Source: Terriglobia bacterium (GTDB taxonomy: Bacteria; Acidobacteriota; Terriglobia; UBA7540). From it: DNA of 64,000 nucleotides. Numbering within the stretch: the stretch's first letter is position 1; the number at the start of each line of letters is the position of its first letter. This document shows, in pieces, positions 26,329-36,078 of the stretch. The DNA lies in assembly GCA_035712365.1 (NCBI GenBank), contig DASTAW010000038.1, positions 1-64,000 of the forward strand. Reading direction: 5' to 3'. Position numbers and translations under genes: made by a program. The notes below the pieces were generated by a model, which did no database searches, had not been told where the DNA came from, and was given only the letters and a program-made list of their open reading frames with translations.

Positions 26329-28857
26329 CTATTTCCTGATGAGCCAGACTTCTGCCACCTGGCAGCCGCGGCCATTGTAGCCGAGTCCGGCTTCTCGATG
26401 CCAGATCAGTGTAAGAGCACCCGTTCCCGTTGCCTCGCGCGGAATGTCGAACTCCAATGGCTTTGGCGGCCAGGGCTTCGCCATCAGGGGATGGATGGGA
26501 TACTTGTCGTTGCAATCGAGCCGGATCTTCTGGCTGGGCGCGTCACCGCTATAGACAACTCTGACCTTGTACTGAGCATTGGGGTCAAGCCCCTGATACT
26601 GCAACTGGAGTGGCGCATCGAACAACGACTCGGCCCAACACTTCCAGGCCGTGGGCACCGGCGCCCGCGACCATTCGGGGTAGCCGTGGCCCACCAGCGC
26701 CGATTGCCGGAATTCGGGATCACGTTTCGCCCCGAGGCCGCGCACCAGGTGCGGCTGTTGCGACAGATCGCCGAGGTTGTCATAAAATCCGCCCGGGCCG
26801 GGATCGGCTCGATCGAGGATTTCATGAATTGACTTGTACTGCGCGCCATATGAACCGAGCTTGCGGATTGCGGCAAACTGCTGCTTCAGCCAAGGCGAGT
26901 CATTCAAGGGAGTATCAAGGGTATCGAGATTGGCGGCGCGGTCGATGGCCTCGGCCTGGTATCGCTCGACCGCAAGTTGCATGTGAATGCTCTGGAACAA
27001 CGCCTCGCCAAGTTCAAGGATGCGCGTCCGCAGGTCCTGCGCAGCAAAAGCAGTGAGTGGCTCGTTCAGGCATTTTTCCGCCCGATCGAGCAGTTCCGGT
27101 AGGCTGATGCCGCTGGTTGGTTCAGTCGTCTTGTCTCCGACATCCAGCGGGTTCGGCCATACGCCCACGCGACGAATCTCCCCAAGGACCGCCCTGGCCT
27201 GCTCTTCCGCACTGGTTTCAGTAATCAGCCGCTTCCGGACAAATGCGTCGTAGTAGGCGCGGTAAAGGCCCATCTGGAAACGCCAGTTCTCGAGTTCCGT
27301 CGGCGTTGCGCTTGATTCCATGTCCTGGAATTGTTCAAGCGTGGTGTCCACGCGTTCGTTGGACAGCAGCGTGCCTCTCCAGTTTTCCTGCAGTCCCATG
27401 AGGCCCCGGGCAAAACCTTCGCGCAGGCGATCTGAAATGAAGTAGGCGCTGTACTCATGCAGGATCTCGATGGCAGGTTTTTCGGGGTCCCAGCCGAGCG
27501 AACTCCACAGAACCTTGTTAACATCGTCATTGCAGCCCTCGGAATAGGAAATGAACCCGATGGAATGCGGCGCCTGAAGATGAAAAACATCGGCGTAATC
27601 CGTGGGGCGCGGGTTGATCACTTCGCGGCCTTCGGTCAGCGCGAAAGCCAGGTCCCAGTCCGGCACAGGAAACTGGCACTCCACACTGTGGGTAATGTCG
27701 GGATACAGCCGGATGGGATAGCGTTCCGGCAGCTTTTGGCGCAGCTCGGAGACGCCGATGCGCACCTGCGGGCCATAGACCACCCCGGAAAGCCAGGCCC
27801 GCTGCCGATCGACGATTTCAAAAAATTCCTTCATCCAGGCTTCGTCGAACGATTGCGGTGACATCCACATCTCTCCGCGGGGATGATAGCGGCGGAGGTT
27901 CTCTGCCTGCTTCTCCAGCAGGGCCATCATGTATTTCGGTTGGGTATGGCCCGGATCGCCACCCGGGACCATCACGGCATCAAGGCGCGGCAGGGCCTTG
28001 AACACCTCGCCCCATTCGCGAAGCGCAAACTCCACCGTTTCCGGGTTCGAATAGTCCTTGTCCATTGCCGGATACCAGATCCAGACGTCCAGTCCGTATT
28101 CGTCCGCCAGGCGCGACATCTCAATCATCATCTGCATAGGAGGGAGCGGAAAATGCGGGCTATCGGGCTGATCATCCGAACGCGGAGGGATGAGTTCGAC
28201 TGTGTTGGTTCCGAAAACCGCCAGGTCGCGGTAGTACTGCTCCCACATAGGGACGTTCCAGGCGTCATAGGCGTTGGTCTTCGGGCGGTAGCCCAATTGG
28301 TGGCCCCGCAGCTTGTACCTGGGCGAAGTTGTGATATCGAGCGGACCGCTCAGCCGGATCTGCCGCTTCGTCATCCGCAGGCTGCGCAGCAAGCCTCCAA
28401 CACCAAACAGCACCCCGCGCTCCCCGGCGCCCGCAACGGTGACGACAACCGAGCCTGAACGCTCCGCGGTGCGCAGGCGATAACCGTCCGGGCCGGCTGG
28501 CTTGGGGCCACCCGACACCAGGCCACGCGCAAATTCGCCGCCCGCTTTTTCCAAGGCCTGATCGGAACCGACCACGATGGCAGGATGCGCGTCCGCCTCC
28601 AGCCGGTGCACAACGGGCCAGCGGATTTCCGTCCGCTTCTCGACCTCTTCAACGAGCACCTGCACGGCTTTCTGCTCGCGCCGTGACAGGCTCTCCGGCG
28701 TTACGACAATGGCGTTTTTCAGATCAATTGCGCTGGTCTTTGCAGGCTGCCGCCCATTCTGCGCGAAGAGACCAGCGCGACCGCCGCCGTTCCAGCCCCA
28801 CGCTCCAATCAACCCGGAATAAAGTGCGCCTTCTTTCAGGAAACGCCGTCGATTCAT
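26329..28857 (-). CDS. Tat-exported glycoside-hydrolase-like protein, 842 residues
   Basis: The N-terminus MNRRRFLKEGALYSGLIGAWG is a twin-arginine type signal, so the protein is probably folded before export. Residues ~45-180 look like the alpha/beta accessory domain found before the barrel in GH20, GH67 and GH84 enzymes (IVVTPESLSRREQKAVQVLV; RGVLFGVGGLLRSL). A barrel-like part follows, beginning SPRYKLRGHQLGYRPKTNAY, with DVWIWYPAMDKDY and VMVPGGDPGHTQPKYMMALL. The C-terminal ~150 residues look like a beta-rich binding domain. Which sugar it acts on, and whether it is catalytic, cannot be said. It is the only leftward gene between 20142 and the right edge. Confidence 0.7.
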   Translation of the reverse strand: MNRRRFLKEGALYSGLIGAWGWNGGGRAGLFAQNGRQPAKTSAIDLKNAIVVTPESLSRREQKAVQVLVEEVEKRTEIRWPVVHRLEADAHPAIVVGSDQALEKAGGEFARGLVSGGPKPAGPDGYRLRTAERSGSVVVTVAGAGERGVLFGVGGLLRSLRMTKRQIRLSGPLDITTSPRYKLRGHQLGYRPKTNAYDAWNVPMWEQYYRDLAVFGTNTVELIPPRSDDQPDSPHFPLPPMQMMIEMSRLADEYGLDVWIWYPAMDKDYSNPETVEFALREWGEVFKALPRLDAVMVPGGDPGHTQPKYMMALLEKQAENLRRYHPRGEMWMSPQSFDEAWMKEFFEIVDRQRAWLSGVVYGPQVRIGVSELRQKLPERYPIRLYPDITHSVECQFPVPDWDLAFALTEGREVINPRPTDYADVFHLQAPHSIGFISYSEGCNDDVNKVLWSSLGWDPEKPAIEILHEYSAYFISDRLREGFARGLMGLQENWRGTLLSNERVDTTLEQFQDMESSATPTELENWRFQMGLYRAYYDAFVRKRLITETSAEEQARAVLGEIRRVGVWPNPLDVGDKTTEPTSGISLPELLDRAEKCLNEPLTAFAAQDLRTRILELGEALFQSIHMQLAVERYQAEAIDRAANLDTLDTPLNDSPWLKQQFAAIRKLGSYGAQYKSIHEILDRADPGPGGFYDNLGDLSQQPHLVRGLGAKRDPEFRQSALVGHGYPEWSRAPVPTAWKCWAESLFDAPLQLQYQGLDPNAQYKVRVVYSGDAPSQKIRLDCNDKYPIHPLMAKPWPPKPLEFDIPREATGTGALTLIWHREAGLGYNGRGCQVAEVWLIRK

Positions 28858-29010
28858 GTCGACCTCACTCCAGCAATCATTTCCTTATCTTGTCAAAAAC
28901 AATAGCCAGCGGGAATGCTCCATCCAGATTTGTTCCGCTTCTCGGCCCCGGTGACGAAGAGTATCAGGGTATCAGCCAGAATCCAATTTGGAATTTTCAC
29001 GCAAATCGCC

Positions 29011-29039
29011 TTGACAGCCCTCACCCGCAATGGCAAACT
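29011..29039 (+). promoter_or_regulatory. Possible sigma-70-like promoter of padR1
   Basis: A perfect TTGACA (29011-29016) lies 54 bases before the padR1 ATG in the divergent gap. With a 17-base spacer the -10 position holds CAAACT, only half matching the consensus, so the call rests mainly on the -35 box and position. A GGAG ribosome binding site lies ahead of the ATG. Confidence 0.35.
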
Positions 29040-29070
29040 TCCCGTAGTTTACCTATTGGAGTGCTGCTCA

Positions 29071-29391
29071 ATGTCCGAGATTCTGCCTGGAACGCTTTAC
29101 CTGATGATTCTCAAGACCCTCGAAAAGGGTCCGATGCACGGCTACGGCATCGCGCGGCGAATTAAGCATCTCTCGGATGAAATCCTTGAGGTGGAGGAAG
29201 GCTCTCTCTATCCCGCTTTGCAGCGAATGCTCATCAAGGGATGGATAGCGGCGGAGTGGCGGCCATCGGAAAACAACCGTCGGGCACGATATTACCGGCT
29301 GACGGCTGCGGGCAGACGCCAACTTCGAGTCGAGCTTTCGGAATTTGATCGCGTGGTCCATGCGGTCAGGCAGATTATTCAGACGGCATAG
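29071..29391 (+). CDS. PadR-family transcriptional regulator (padR1)
   Basis: A 106-residue winged-helix repressor-like protein. It starts MSEILPGTLYLMILKTLEKG and has the PadR signature GPMHGYGIARRI, VEEGSLYPALQRMLIKGWI and RRARYYRLTAAGRRQL. It lacks the long C-terminal dimerisation domain of larger PadR proteins, as is common for those found next to MacB-like permeases in Acidobacteriota. The ATG at 29071 is chosen because upstream codons in frame are not family-like. It ends 12 bases before ADOP1 and probably regulates it. Its last five codons and stop are copied in front of ADOP2. Confidence 0.92.
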   Translation: MSEILPGTLYLMILKTLEKGPMHGYGIARRIKHLSDEILEVEEGSLYPALQRMLIKGWIAAEWRPSENNRRARYYRLTAAGRRQLRVELSEFDRVVHAVRQIIQTA

Positions 29392-29403
29392 AGGGAGAGC
29401 TTC

Positions 29404-32016
29404 ATGCAGTGGCTGGGCGAGGCATGGCGGCGACTGGCGTTCTTCTTTCAGCGCGGGCGGCACCAGCGCGATCTTCAAGAAGAGATGCGCGAGCACTTGC
29501 GGATGAAAGCGAATGACCTCACTGCAGCGGGAGCGCCGCCGGAAGAGGCTCGCAACACCGCCCGGCGCGAATTCGGGAACCCTCTGCTCCTTCGGGGAAA
29601 GAGCCGCGACGCCTGGGGCCTCATGTGGCTTGAGGCTCTGCTTCAGGACTTACGCTACGGCCTCCGCCAGTTGCGCCGAAATCCCGGCTTCAGCATCGCT
29701 GTGATTGTCACTTTGGCCTTCGGCATCGGGGTTAATACTTCAGTATTTAGCTTTCTTGATGCCGTGGCACTTCGTCCACTGGCAGTTCCAAGTGCAGACC
29801 GCATTGTGGTTATCCACCGTGGCGACTCGACTCGCTTCTCATACCCTGACTACATTGACTATCGAGATCGCAACCAAGCATTTACCGCCCTCGCCGCAAC
29901 TTTCCCCACAGAAGCGACTCTGGATTTTGACGGCCAGAGCGACGCCATAACGGCTGAAGCCGTCTCGGCAAATTACGAGGCCGTGATGAGGACACCTCTT
30001 CTTCTCGGCCATTGGTTTACAGGTGAAGACGAACCAGAGGCCATCCTCAGTTATCGAGCGTGGGTGACGCGCTTCCATGCTGATCCCAAGGTGCTGGGAA
30101 AACAGGTGCGGTCGATTTCTGAGTGGTACACCGTGGTTGGTGTCACGCAGCCCAATTTTACCGGAGTTTTCGCGCCTCGGCCGACGGATCTCTGGGTGCC
30201 GCTTCGTTTTTGGGCAAAGCCCTTTCCTGGTATCGTGCAACGCCTACATGACCGGACCAACGCTACCGTGATGATCTTTGGTAGGATGCGAAATGGCGTA
30301 TCCCCGGCGCAGGCAACTGCCAACCTGAAGGCAATTGATACCCAAATTGGTGAGCCGAACTCCGAGGTGCGTTCAACGCCGCTTGTGGCAACAATCGCAC
30401 GCGGTGCATCGGACATCGGCACTCGCGATCAGCTTATGCCCATCGTAGGATTGTTCGCAGCCGTTGCCGTGCTGGTCCTGCTGATTGCCTGTGCGAATGT
30501 CGGCAACCTGATCCTGGCTCGTGGCTCAGCTAGGCAACGCGAGCTTGCAATTCGTGCTGCCTTAGGAGCAAGCAGGATACGCGTTATCCGCCAGCTCATG
30601 ACGGAGATTTTTCTGTTGGCGCTGATGGGCGGCATGGGGGGACTGACCCTGGGCGCATGGACCGATGGTTTTCTGAATTCGCTCACTCCTGCAATGCCCA
30701 TCCGCGTGTCGCTTCGGCTATCAATGGACATTCGGATTGTTATTTTTACTCTACTATTAACCCTGCTGACGATGCTCTTGTTGGGAGTGCTACCAGCCTG
30801 GCATTCCACTCGGACAGACGCTTATCCAACCCTTAAGGGCGAGGCCGCGCCTCAGCGCCAGTTTCGGTTACGCCAGCTTGCTCTGGTGGGGCAAGTCGCG
30901 ATTTCGCTGCTCCTCCTCGTATGTGCGGGCCTCTTCCTCCGATCAATTATTGGCCTGCACGGCGTCAATCCCGGGTTTGCAGTGAAAGACCGTGTTTACG
31001 CCTGGACTTTTATCTCTCCGCCTGAGTTCACTCGCAAAACGGGACCACAATTCTACAGGGAAGCCGTTGAAAACTTGCGAAATCTTACAGGAGTCCGGAA
31101 CGCCGGACTAACTCACTTTTTGCCTCTGGTTTTCGATGAGGGTTCCGACTGCGTTTCCAGCGGCGACGACCCAGTGTTAGACGTAACTCACGGTACGATT
31201 GGCACGGGTTATCTAGAAACAATGAAAATCCCGTTGCTGGACGGCCGGGACTTTTCAACTGCTGATGGCTCAGGCAGCCGGGCTGTGGTCATTGTAAACG
31301 AGACTTTGGCGCAGCGCCTCTGGCCTCACCAGAACGCGGTCGGCCGCAATATCCTTATTGGTTGCAAGAAGCGCGAAAAGGCTGAGGTGATAGGGGTCAC
31401 GCGTGATTCCAAAGTAGTGTCACTGTCTGAAGCACCCCATCCCTACTTTTATCGCCTCTTTTCTCAAAACTATACCGGCTTAGCCACCCTGGTAATTCAG
31501 ACCGATGGTGATCCGCATGGTGTGATGCCAGTAGTTCGGCAGAAGCTGCTGGAAATGTCCAAGAGTGTCCGCATCTACGCGCTCGACACCGTGGCTAATC
31601 ACGTGAACGAATCCTACTGGCAGACCCGCTGGGTTTCTACTCTACTCGTGATCTTCGGCCTGCTGGCTTTAGGGCTGGCAGCTATAGGGCTGCACGGAGT
31701 CATTGCCTATTGGGCGATTCTTAGGACACATGAGATTGGCATCCGCGTGGCCCTGGGCGCGGAGAAACGCGACGTGCTCAAGATGGTGGTCGGGCAAGGT
31801 CTGAAACTGGCGCTGATTGGCGTTGCGATTGGCATTGCCGGGGCTCTTGCGCTCACGCGGTTCCTCGCGAGCTTGCTGTACGGCGTCAAACCGACCGACC
31901 CGCTGACGTTCATTGCTGTCTCGCTCATCCTGATCGGTGTGGCGCTTGCGGCATGCTTCGTCCCGGCGCGCCGGGCGGCCAGAGTTGATCCGATGGTGGC
32001 CTTACGCTACGAGTAG
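29404..32016 (+). CDS. ADOP-family permease 1 (with N-terminal prefix domain)
   Basis: An 870-residue inner-membrane protein of the duplicated orphan permease type. Residues 1-75 form the soluble prefix (EEMREHLRMKANDLTAAGAP; ARREFGNPLLLRGKSRD). Then comes a first FtsX/MacB half: TM near 95-120, an extracytoplasmic domain to ~330, and three TMs with CANVGNLILARGSARQRELA. The second half repeats this from about residue 490 and ends with three TMs and PARRAARVDPMVALRYE. No Walker motifs are present, so an external ATPase is needed. It is directly downstream of padR1. By family, substrates could be peptides, lipids or antibiotics; none can be assigned. Confidence 0.9.
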   Translation: MQWLGEAWRRLAFFFQRGRHQRDLQEEMREHLRMKANDLTAAGAPPEEARNTARREFGNPLLLRGKSRDAWGLMWLEALLQDLRYGLRQLRRNPGFSIAVIVTLAFGIGVNTSVFSFLDAVALRPLAVPSADRIVVIHRGDSTRFSYPDYIDYRDRNQAFTALAATFPTEATLDFDGQSDAITAEAVSANYEAVMRTPLLLGHWFTGEDEPEAILSYRAWVTRFHADPKVLGKQVRSISEWYTVVGVTQPNFTGVFAPRPTDLWVPLRFWAKPFPGIVQRLHDRTNATVMIFGRMRNGVSPAQATANLKAIDTQIGEPNSEVRSTPLVATIARGASDIGTRDQLMPIVGLFAAVAVLVLLIACANVGNLILARGSARQRELAIRAALGASRIRVIRQLMTEIFLLALMGGMGGLTLGAWTDGFLNSLTPAMPIRVSLRLSMDIRIVIFTLLLTLLTMLLLGVLPAWHSTRTDAYPTLKGEAAPQRQFRLRQLALVGQVAISLLLLVCAGLFLRSIIGLHGVNPGFAVKDRVYAWTFISPPEFTRKTGPQFYREAVENLRNLTGVRNAGLTHFLPLVFDEGSDCVSSGDDPVLDVTHGTIGTGYLETMKIPLLDGRDFSTADGSGSRAVVIVNETLAQRLWPHQNAVGRNILIGCKKREKAEVIGVTRDSKVVSLSEAPHPYFYRLFSQNYTGLATLVIQTDGDPHGVMPVVRQKLLEMSKSVRIYALDTVANHVNESYWQTRWVSTLLVIFGLLALGLAAIGLHGVIAYWAILRTHEIGIRVALGAEKRDVLKMVVGQGLKLALIGVAIGIAGALALTRFLASLLYGVKPTDPLTFIAVSLILIGVALAACFVPARRAARVDPMVALRYE

Positions 32017-32216
32017 CGAGGCGTTTACCGCGCCATTTGCGAGCTGCGGAATGTGATTTGTGATTGAAAACGCTGACGGGCGATTGCTGAGAATAGGTGG
32101 ACAAATTATGAGCTGTGAAGGATGAAGTATGAAATCACCCCGGAACGAGCCGACGACGGTTGCCTGGCCCCTCCGTTTCATCCTTCATTATTCAGACGGC
32201 ATAGAGGGAGAGCTTC
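32017..32216. repeat. ADOP spacer with degenerate inverted arms and a copied padR tail
   Basis: After ADOP1 comes a small post-stop hairpin (GCG-TTTAC-CGC, 32021-32031), then GATTG-type words. A degraded left arm (32103-32134) and a right arm (32176-32195, TTTCATCCTTCATTATTCAG) enclose a short core. From 32187 the sequence equals 29374-29416 for 43 bases: the last codons and stop of padR1, the spacer, the ribosome binding site and the first codons of ADOP1. This marks one edge of the duplication that made ADOP2. Confidence 0.8.
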
Positions 32217-34880
32217 ATGCAGTGGCTGGATGAGGGATGGCGACGACCGGTGTTTTTCTTTCGGCGCGAACGGCTCCAGCGCGACCTTGACGAGGAAATG
32301 CGCGAGCACTTGCGGATGAAGGCGAATGATCTTGCTGCAGCGGGAGTGCCGCCCGAAGAGGCTCGCAACACTGCCCGGCGAGAATTCGGAAACCCTCTCC
32401 TCCTTCGTGAAAAGAGCCGTGATGGCTGGGGCCTGAAGTGGCTTGAAATTCTGCTGCAGGATTTACGGTATGCCCTCCGCCAGCTTCGCCGGAATCCAGG
32501 GTTCACCGTTGTCGCTGTCCTGACGCTGGCCCTGGGAATTGGGGCCAACGCGGCCATTTTTAGCGTGCTGTACCGCGACCTGCTCCGTCCGTTGCCCTAT
32601 CCTCACGCCCAGCGTCTGGTGATCTTCGGCGTGGTTGTTCCGGCGCTCGATTCCCGCCCGTTTATTTTTGGGTTTACCTACATTGGTTTACGTCATGGAC
32701 CGACGCCCTTCGAATCGATGGCCTCCTGGGGGCCCGGCGTGCAAGGGTGCGAGATTTCATCTCCGCAACCGCAGCAGATGGATTGCGCTCAAGTCGAATC
32801 GACTTTTCTGCCCACGTTTGGCGTGCGTCCCATTCTCGGGCGGAATTTCACTTTCCAGGAGGACCTGCCGGGCGCTCCGCCTGTCTGTTTGATTTCCTAT
32901 GGAATGTGGCGCAGCCGCTTTGGAGGCGATGCGGCGGCCCCTGGGCAATTGCTTTCCATCGACGGGGAGCCGACAAGAGTGATCGGTATCCTTCCGCGCG
33001 ATTTCGAATGGCCCACGCTGGCCCGCGTAGACATCGTTCGGCCGCAAAGGCTGCCGCCGGCTGCAACGGGCCAAAGCCCGGGAGTCGCACTGCGAGCCTA
33101 CGCGCGGCTGAAACCCGGAGTCAGCATTTCGCAGGCCCGAGCGCAGCTTCAGCCGTTCCTTGACCAGTTCATCCAGTCCGCACCTCCGATGTTCCGCAAA
33201 GAGATCCGCCTGGGAATCATCCCGGTACGTGAGGACCAGATCGGCTCCGTTCGCAGCGCTTTGTGGGTCCTTTTCGGGGCCACGCTCGCCTTGCTTCTGT
33301 TGGCAACGGCGAATGTGACCAACCTTCTGCTGGCGCGCGCGGAAGTTCGGCAGCGGGAGCTTGCCGTGAGGTCGGCGCTCGGTGCAGGCCGATGGCGCGT
33401 GGCGCAACTGGGACTCATAGAAAGCACCCTGCTTGGTTTGGGAGGCGGCATTGCGGGCCTCGGGCTGGGATTCCTCCTGCTGCGGGTTTCGGTTGCGCTG
33501 GCGCCGGCAGGGATTCCGCGCATCGAGCAGGTGCATCTGGCGCTGCCCGGAATCCTTCTCATCACGGGAATGTCGCTGGTTTGTGGAGTGCTCTGCGGGG
33601 TGGGATCTTCTCTGGCCGTTCCACCGGCCCATCTGCTTCTCGGCAGCCGCACAGCCGCTTCGCTTCGACGAAGACTTCGATCGACGCTGGTGGCTGCGCA
33701 GGTTGCGGTGTCGGTGGTGCTTCTTGCTGGCGCCGGCCTGCTGCTGCGCACTCTCACGAACATTGAGAATATTCCGCTGGGGATGAATACCGGCCACGTG
33801 GTAACAGCAGACGTCACTCTCGGCAAACAGTCCTTCGTCCGGCCCGGCGAAGCGGCCCAATTTTTTGATCGCCTGGAATCGCGGCTCGGTGCTTTGCCCG
33901 GCGTCGCAGGCGTGGCCGTGAGTGACTCGCTGCCGCCAACCGGCGCCGAACACAGCATGCCGTTTTTCGTGATTCACCCCGAGGGCCATCCGCCGTTTGA
34001 AAAGGGAACAGGAGGAATGGTGGCGTGGCGGGCCGTCACTCCCGGTTACTTCAAAATGCTCGATATTCCCATCATTGCAGGCCGCAGCTTCGCCGAAAGC
34101 GACCGCGGTTCGCAAGTGAATGTCATCATTTTGAGCAAAAAACTGGCAGATCGCCTCTTTCCAGCGGGGGATCCCGTCGGCCGGCGTGTGCAGTTTGCTC
34201 CCCCGCATGGGCCGTGGCATGACGTGATCGGGATCGCCGGGAACGTCAAGAATGCCGGCCTTATGCAGGAGGCCGACCCGGAATACTATCTTGTGCGCAA
34301 GAACGCGCCTGACCTCGGCCTGCGCGGTTTCCCCGACCTCCAGCGCCACGCGTTCTTTCTGGTGGAAAGCCCTCTCGGAGCCAGCGGCGTGGCGAGCATG
34401 GTGCGTGGTGCAATGGCTTCCCTGGACTCAACATTGCCTGCAAAAATCTCCACCCTGGATGCGCGAGTCGATCGGCTGCGAGACCAGCCACGCTTCGATG
34501 CTGTGCTCACCGGCTTATTTGCCATGCTTGGACTGCTTCTCGCGGGAATCGGGCTATTCGGTCTGGTTTCGTATTCGGTGGCGCGGCGCACGCACGAAAT
34601 CGGAATTCGCATGGCGCTGGGAGCCGAGAAACGCGACGTGCTAACGATGGTTATTGGCCAGGGTCTGAAGCTGGCGCTGATTGGGGTTACCATCGGCGTT
34701 GCCGGGGCGTTTGCGCTCACACGCTACCTATCAAGCCTGCTTTACGGCGTGAAGCCTACGGACCCGCTGACGTTTGCTGCTGTCTCGCTCATCCTGATCG
34801 GTGTGGCGCTTGCGGCGTGCTTCGTCCCGGCCCGCCGCGCCGCCCAGGTTGATCCGATGGTGGCGCTGAGATACGAATGA
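32217..34880 (+). CDS. ADOP-family permease 2 (with N-terminal prefix domain)
   Basis: 887 residues, the longest of the array. The prefix (1-75) is closely similar to ADOP1, including EEMREHLRMKANDLAAAGVP, and the first 13 bases of the gene are identical. The extracytoplasmic domains differ clearly from ADOP1 (for example FESMASWGPGVQGCEISSPQ here), while the last ~85 residues (GAEKRDVLTMVIGQGLKLAL onward) are nearly the same. 53 bases at 34779-34831 match 31915-31967 in ADOP1 with one mismatch. No ATPase domain. It shares padR1 as nearest upstream regulator. Confidence 0.9.
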   Translation: MQWLDEGWRRPVFFFRRERLQRDLDEEMREHLRMKANDLAAAGVPPEEARNTARREFGNPLLLREKSRDGWGLKWLEILLQDLRYALRQLRRNPGFTVVAVLTLALGIGANAAIFSVLYRDLLRPLPYPHAQRLVIFGVVVPALDSRPFIFGFTYIGLRHGPTPFESMASWGPGVQGCEISSPQPQQMDCAQVESTFLPTFGVRPILGRNFTFQEDLPGAPPVCLISYGMWRSRFGGDAAAPGQLLSIDGEPTRVIGILPRDFEWPTLARVDIVRPQRLPPAATGQSPGVALRAYARLKPGVSISQARAQLQPFLDQFIQSAPPMFRKEIRLGIIPVREDQIGSVRSALWVLFGATLALLLLATANVTNLLLARAEVRQRELAVRSALGAGRWRVAQLGLIESTLLGLGGGIAGLGLGFLLLRVSVALAPAGIPRIEQVHLALPGILLITGMSLVCGVLCGVGSSLAVPPAHLLLGSRTAASLRRRLRSTLVAAQVAVSVVLLAGAGLLLRTLTNIENIPLGMNTGHVVTADVTLGKQSFVRPGEAAQFFDRLESRLGALPGVAGVAVSDSLPPTGAEHSMPFFVIHPEGHPPFEKGTGGMVAWRAVTPGYFKMLDIPIIAGRSFAESDRGSQVNVIILSKKLADRLFPAGDPVGRRVQFAPPHGPWHDVIGIAGNVKNAGLMQEADPEYYLVRKNAPDLGLRGFPDLQRHAFFLVESPLGASGVASMVRGAMASLDSTLPAKISTLDARVDRLRDQPRFDAVLTGLFAMLGLLLAGIGLFGLVSYSVARRTHEIGIRMALGAEKRDVLTMVIGQGLKLALIGVTIGVAGAFALTRYLSSLLYGVKPTDPLTFAAVSLILIGVALAACFVPARRAAQVDPMVALRYE

Positions 34881-35193
34881 AACATTTGCGATTGAATAAT
34901 TTGGTGATTGAGCGATTCACGGAGAATTATGAATTATAAATTATGAAGTATGAAACAAGGCAATGGGTGCTCGCTGTGGAAGAAGGTGAGCGCATCGGCG
35001 TCTTGCCTTTCATCCTTCATAATTCAGAATTCATAATTTGTCTGTTGACAGCTAAAAACCTGCAACTCAGAACCCAAGCGGATTGCATGGCACCTTAGAC
35101 AGCAACAAACCCGGACCTTTTTGCTCCGTTGCGGTGTCTATAGTGAACAGGCAGCAAGCAAATCGTTAAACCTGCCGGAAAGCGGGGACTCGG
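34881..35193. repeat. ADOP spacer with full inverted arms; lead region of the ABC-2 genes
   Basis: GATTG-type words are followed by a left arm (34924-34955), a short core sharing GAAGAAGGTG and GCGCATCGG with other spacers, and a right arm (35008-35039). The 32-base arms pair with four mismatches and could form a long stem. The remaining ~150 bases to the ATPase gene hold a TTGACA (35045-35050) without a matching -10, and a TATAGT (35139-35144) without a matching -35, so no promoter is claimed. Confidence 0.7.
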
Positions 35194-35958
35194 ATGCTTG
35201 AACTGCGTAACCTGACCAAGCGTTACAACCGCGTGCCAGCGGTTGAGGACCTTGTCCTCAGCATCGAGCCGGGTGAAATTTACGGGTACCTTGGGCCAAA
35301 CGGTTCCGGAAAAACCACCACGGTCAAGATGCTGATCGGCCTGCTGGAACCCTCGCAAGGGCACATTTGCTACCGGGGACGGGACATCCGTGAGGACATG
35401 GTTGAATATCGAAAGCATATGGGGTACGTGCCTGAAGAGCCGTTGCTTTATCCCTACATGACCGGGCTTGAATACCTCCAGCTTGTAGGGCGGCTGCGGT
35501 CCATTCCCCAGGCTGTCCTTGAGGCCAAGGCGGAACGCCTTCTTGATCTATTTGGACTCTACGGGCACCGCTACTCGCCGATTTCCTCCTACTCGAAAGG
35601 GATGAAGCAGAAGGTTCTGATCTCCGCGGCGCTTTTGCACAACCCGGACATCCTGATCTTAGATGAGCCGCTTTCCGGGCTTGACGTCACCTCTGTGCTG
35701 ACGCTCAGGAGCGTTGTGCAGTCGCTGGCGCGTGAGGGCAAAATCATTCTGTACAGCTCGCACGTGCTGGAAGTGGTGGAGAAGATGTGTTCGAAGGTGA
35801 TCATCCTCTACAAGGGCCGCGTGGTGGCCAACGAAAGTGTCGAGCGATTGCGTGACCTGATGCGCTCGCCCTCGCTGGAAGATATTTTCAGCCAGTTGGT
35901 CCTGCAGCAGGATACGGAACATCTGGCGAACGAGATCGTTGAGGCCATCAAGATGTAG
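35194..35958 (+). CDS. ABC transporter ATP-binding protein, ABC-2 type
   Basis: A 254-residue ATPase. Walker A is GPNGSGKT (34-41), the signature is YSKGMKQK (133-140, in the S-K-G-M form typical of ABC-2 exporters rather than LSGGQ), Walker B is ILILDEP (153-159), and the switch histidine is H190. It would energise the membrane protein that follows 120 bases later. It differs clearly from the two MacB/LolD-type ATPases at 51932 and 52694, so it is unlikely to serve the ADOP permeases. Confidence 0.93.
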   Translation: MLELRNLTKRYNRVPAVEDLVLSIEPGEIYGYLGPNGSGKTTTVKMLIGLLEPSQGHICYRGRDIREDMVEYRKHMGYVPEEPLLYPYMTGLEYLQLVGRLRSIPQAVLEAKAERLLDLFGLYGHRYSPISSYSKGMKQKVLISAALLHNPDILILDEPLSGLDVTSVLTLRSVVQSLAREGKIILYSSHVLEVVEKMCSKVIILYKGRVVANESVERLRDLMRSPSLEDIFSQLVLQQDTEHLANEIVEAIKM

Positions 35959-36078
35959 TGGCGCCGGGATGACGAGGAAGCCGATTGGCCCGGCCTGCAG
36001 ATGCCCAGAGCCAAACGACAGGGCTTTGCCGGACCTGTCTGTTTGCTGCCTCACGCTGACGGGTATATTGCCCATCCC

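Noticed and set aside
32757-34349. Long leftward open frame of 530 codons
   Set aside because: It lies wholly inside ADOP2 on the other strand, has no family features and is rich in Arg/Gln/His, as expected for a shadow of a GC-rich gene.
35045-35144. Promoter for the ABC-2 ATPase gene
   Set aside because: TTGACA at 35045 has no -10 at proper spacing, and TATAGT at 35139 has no matching -35.
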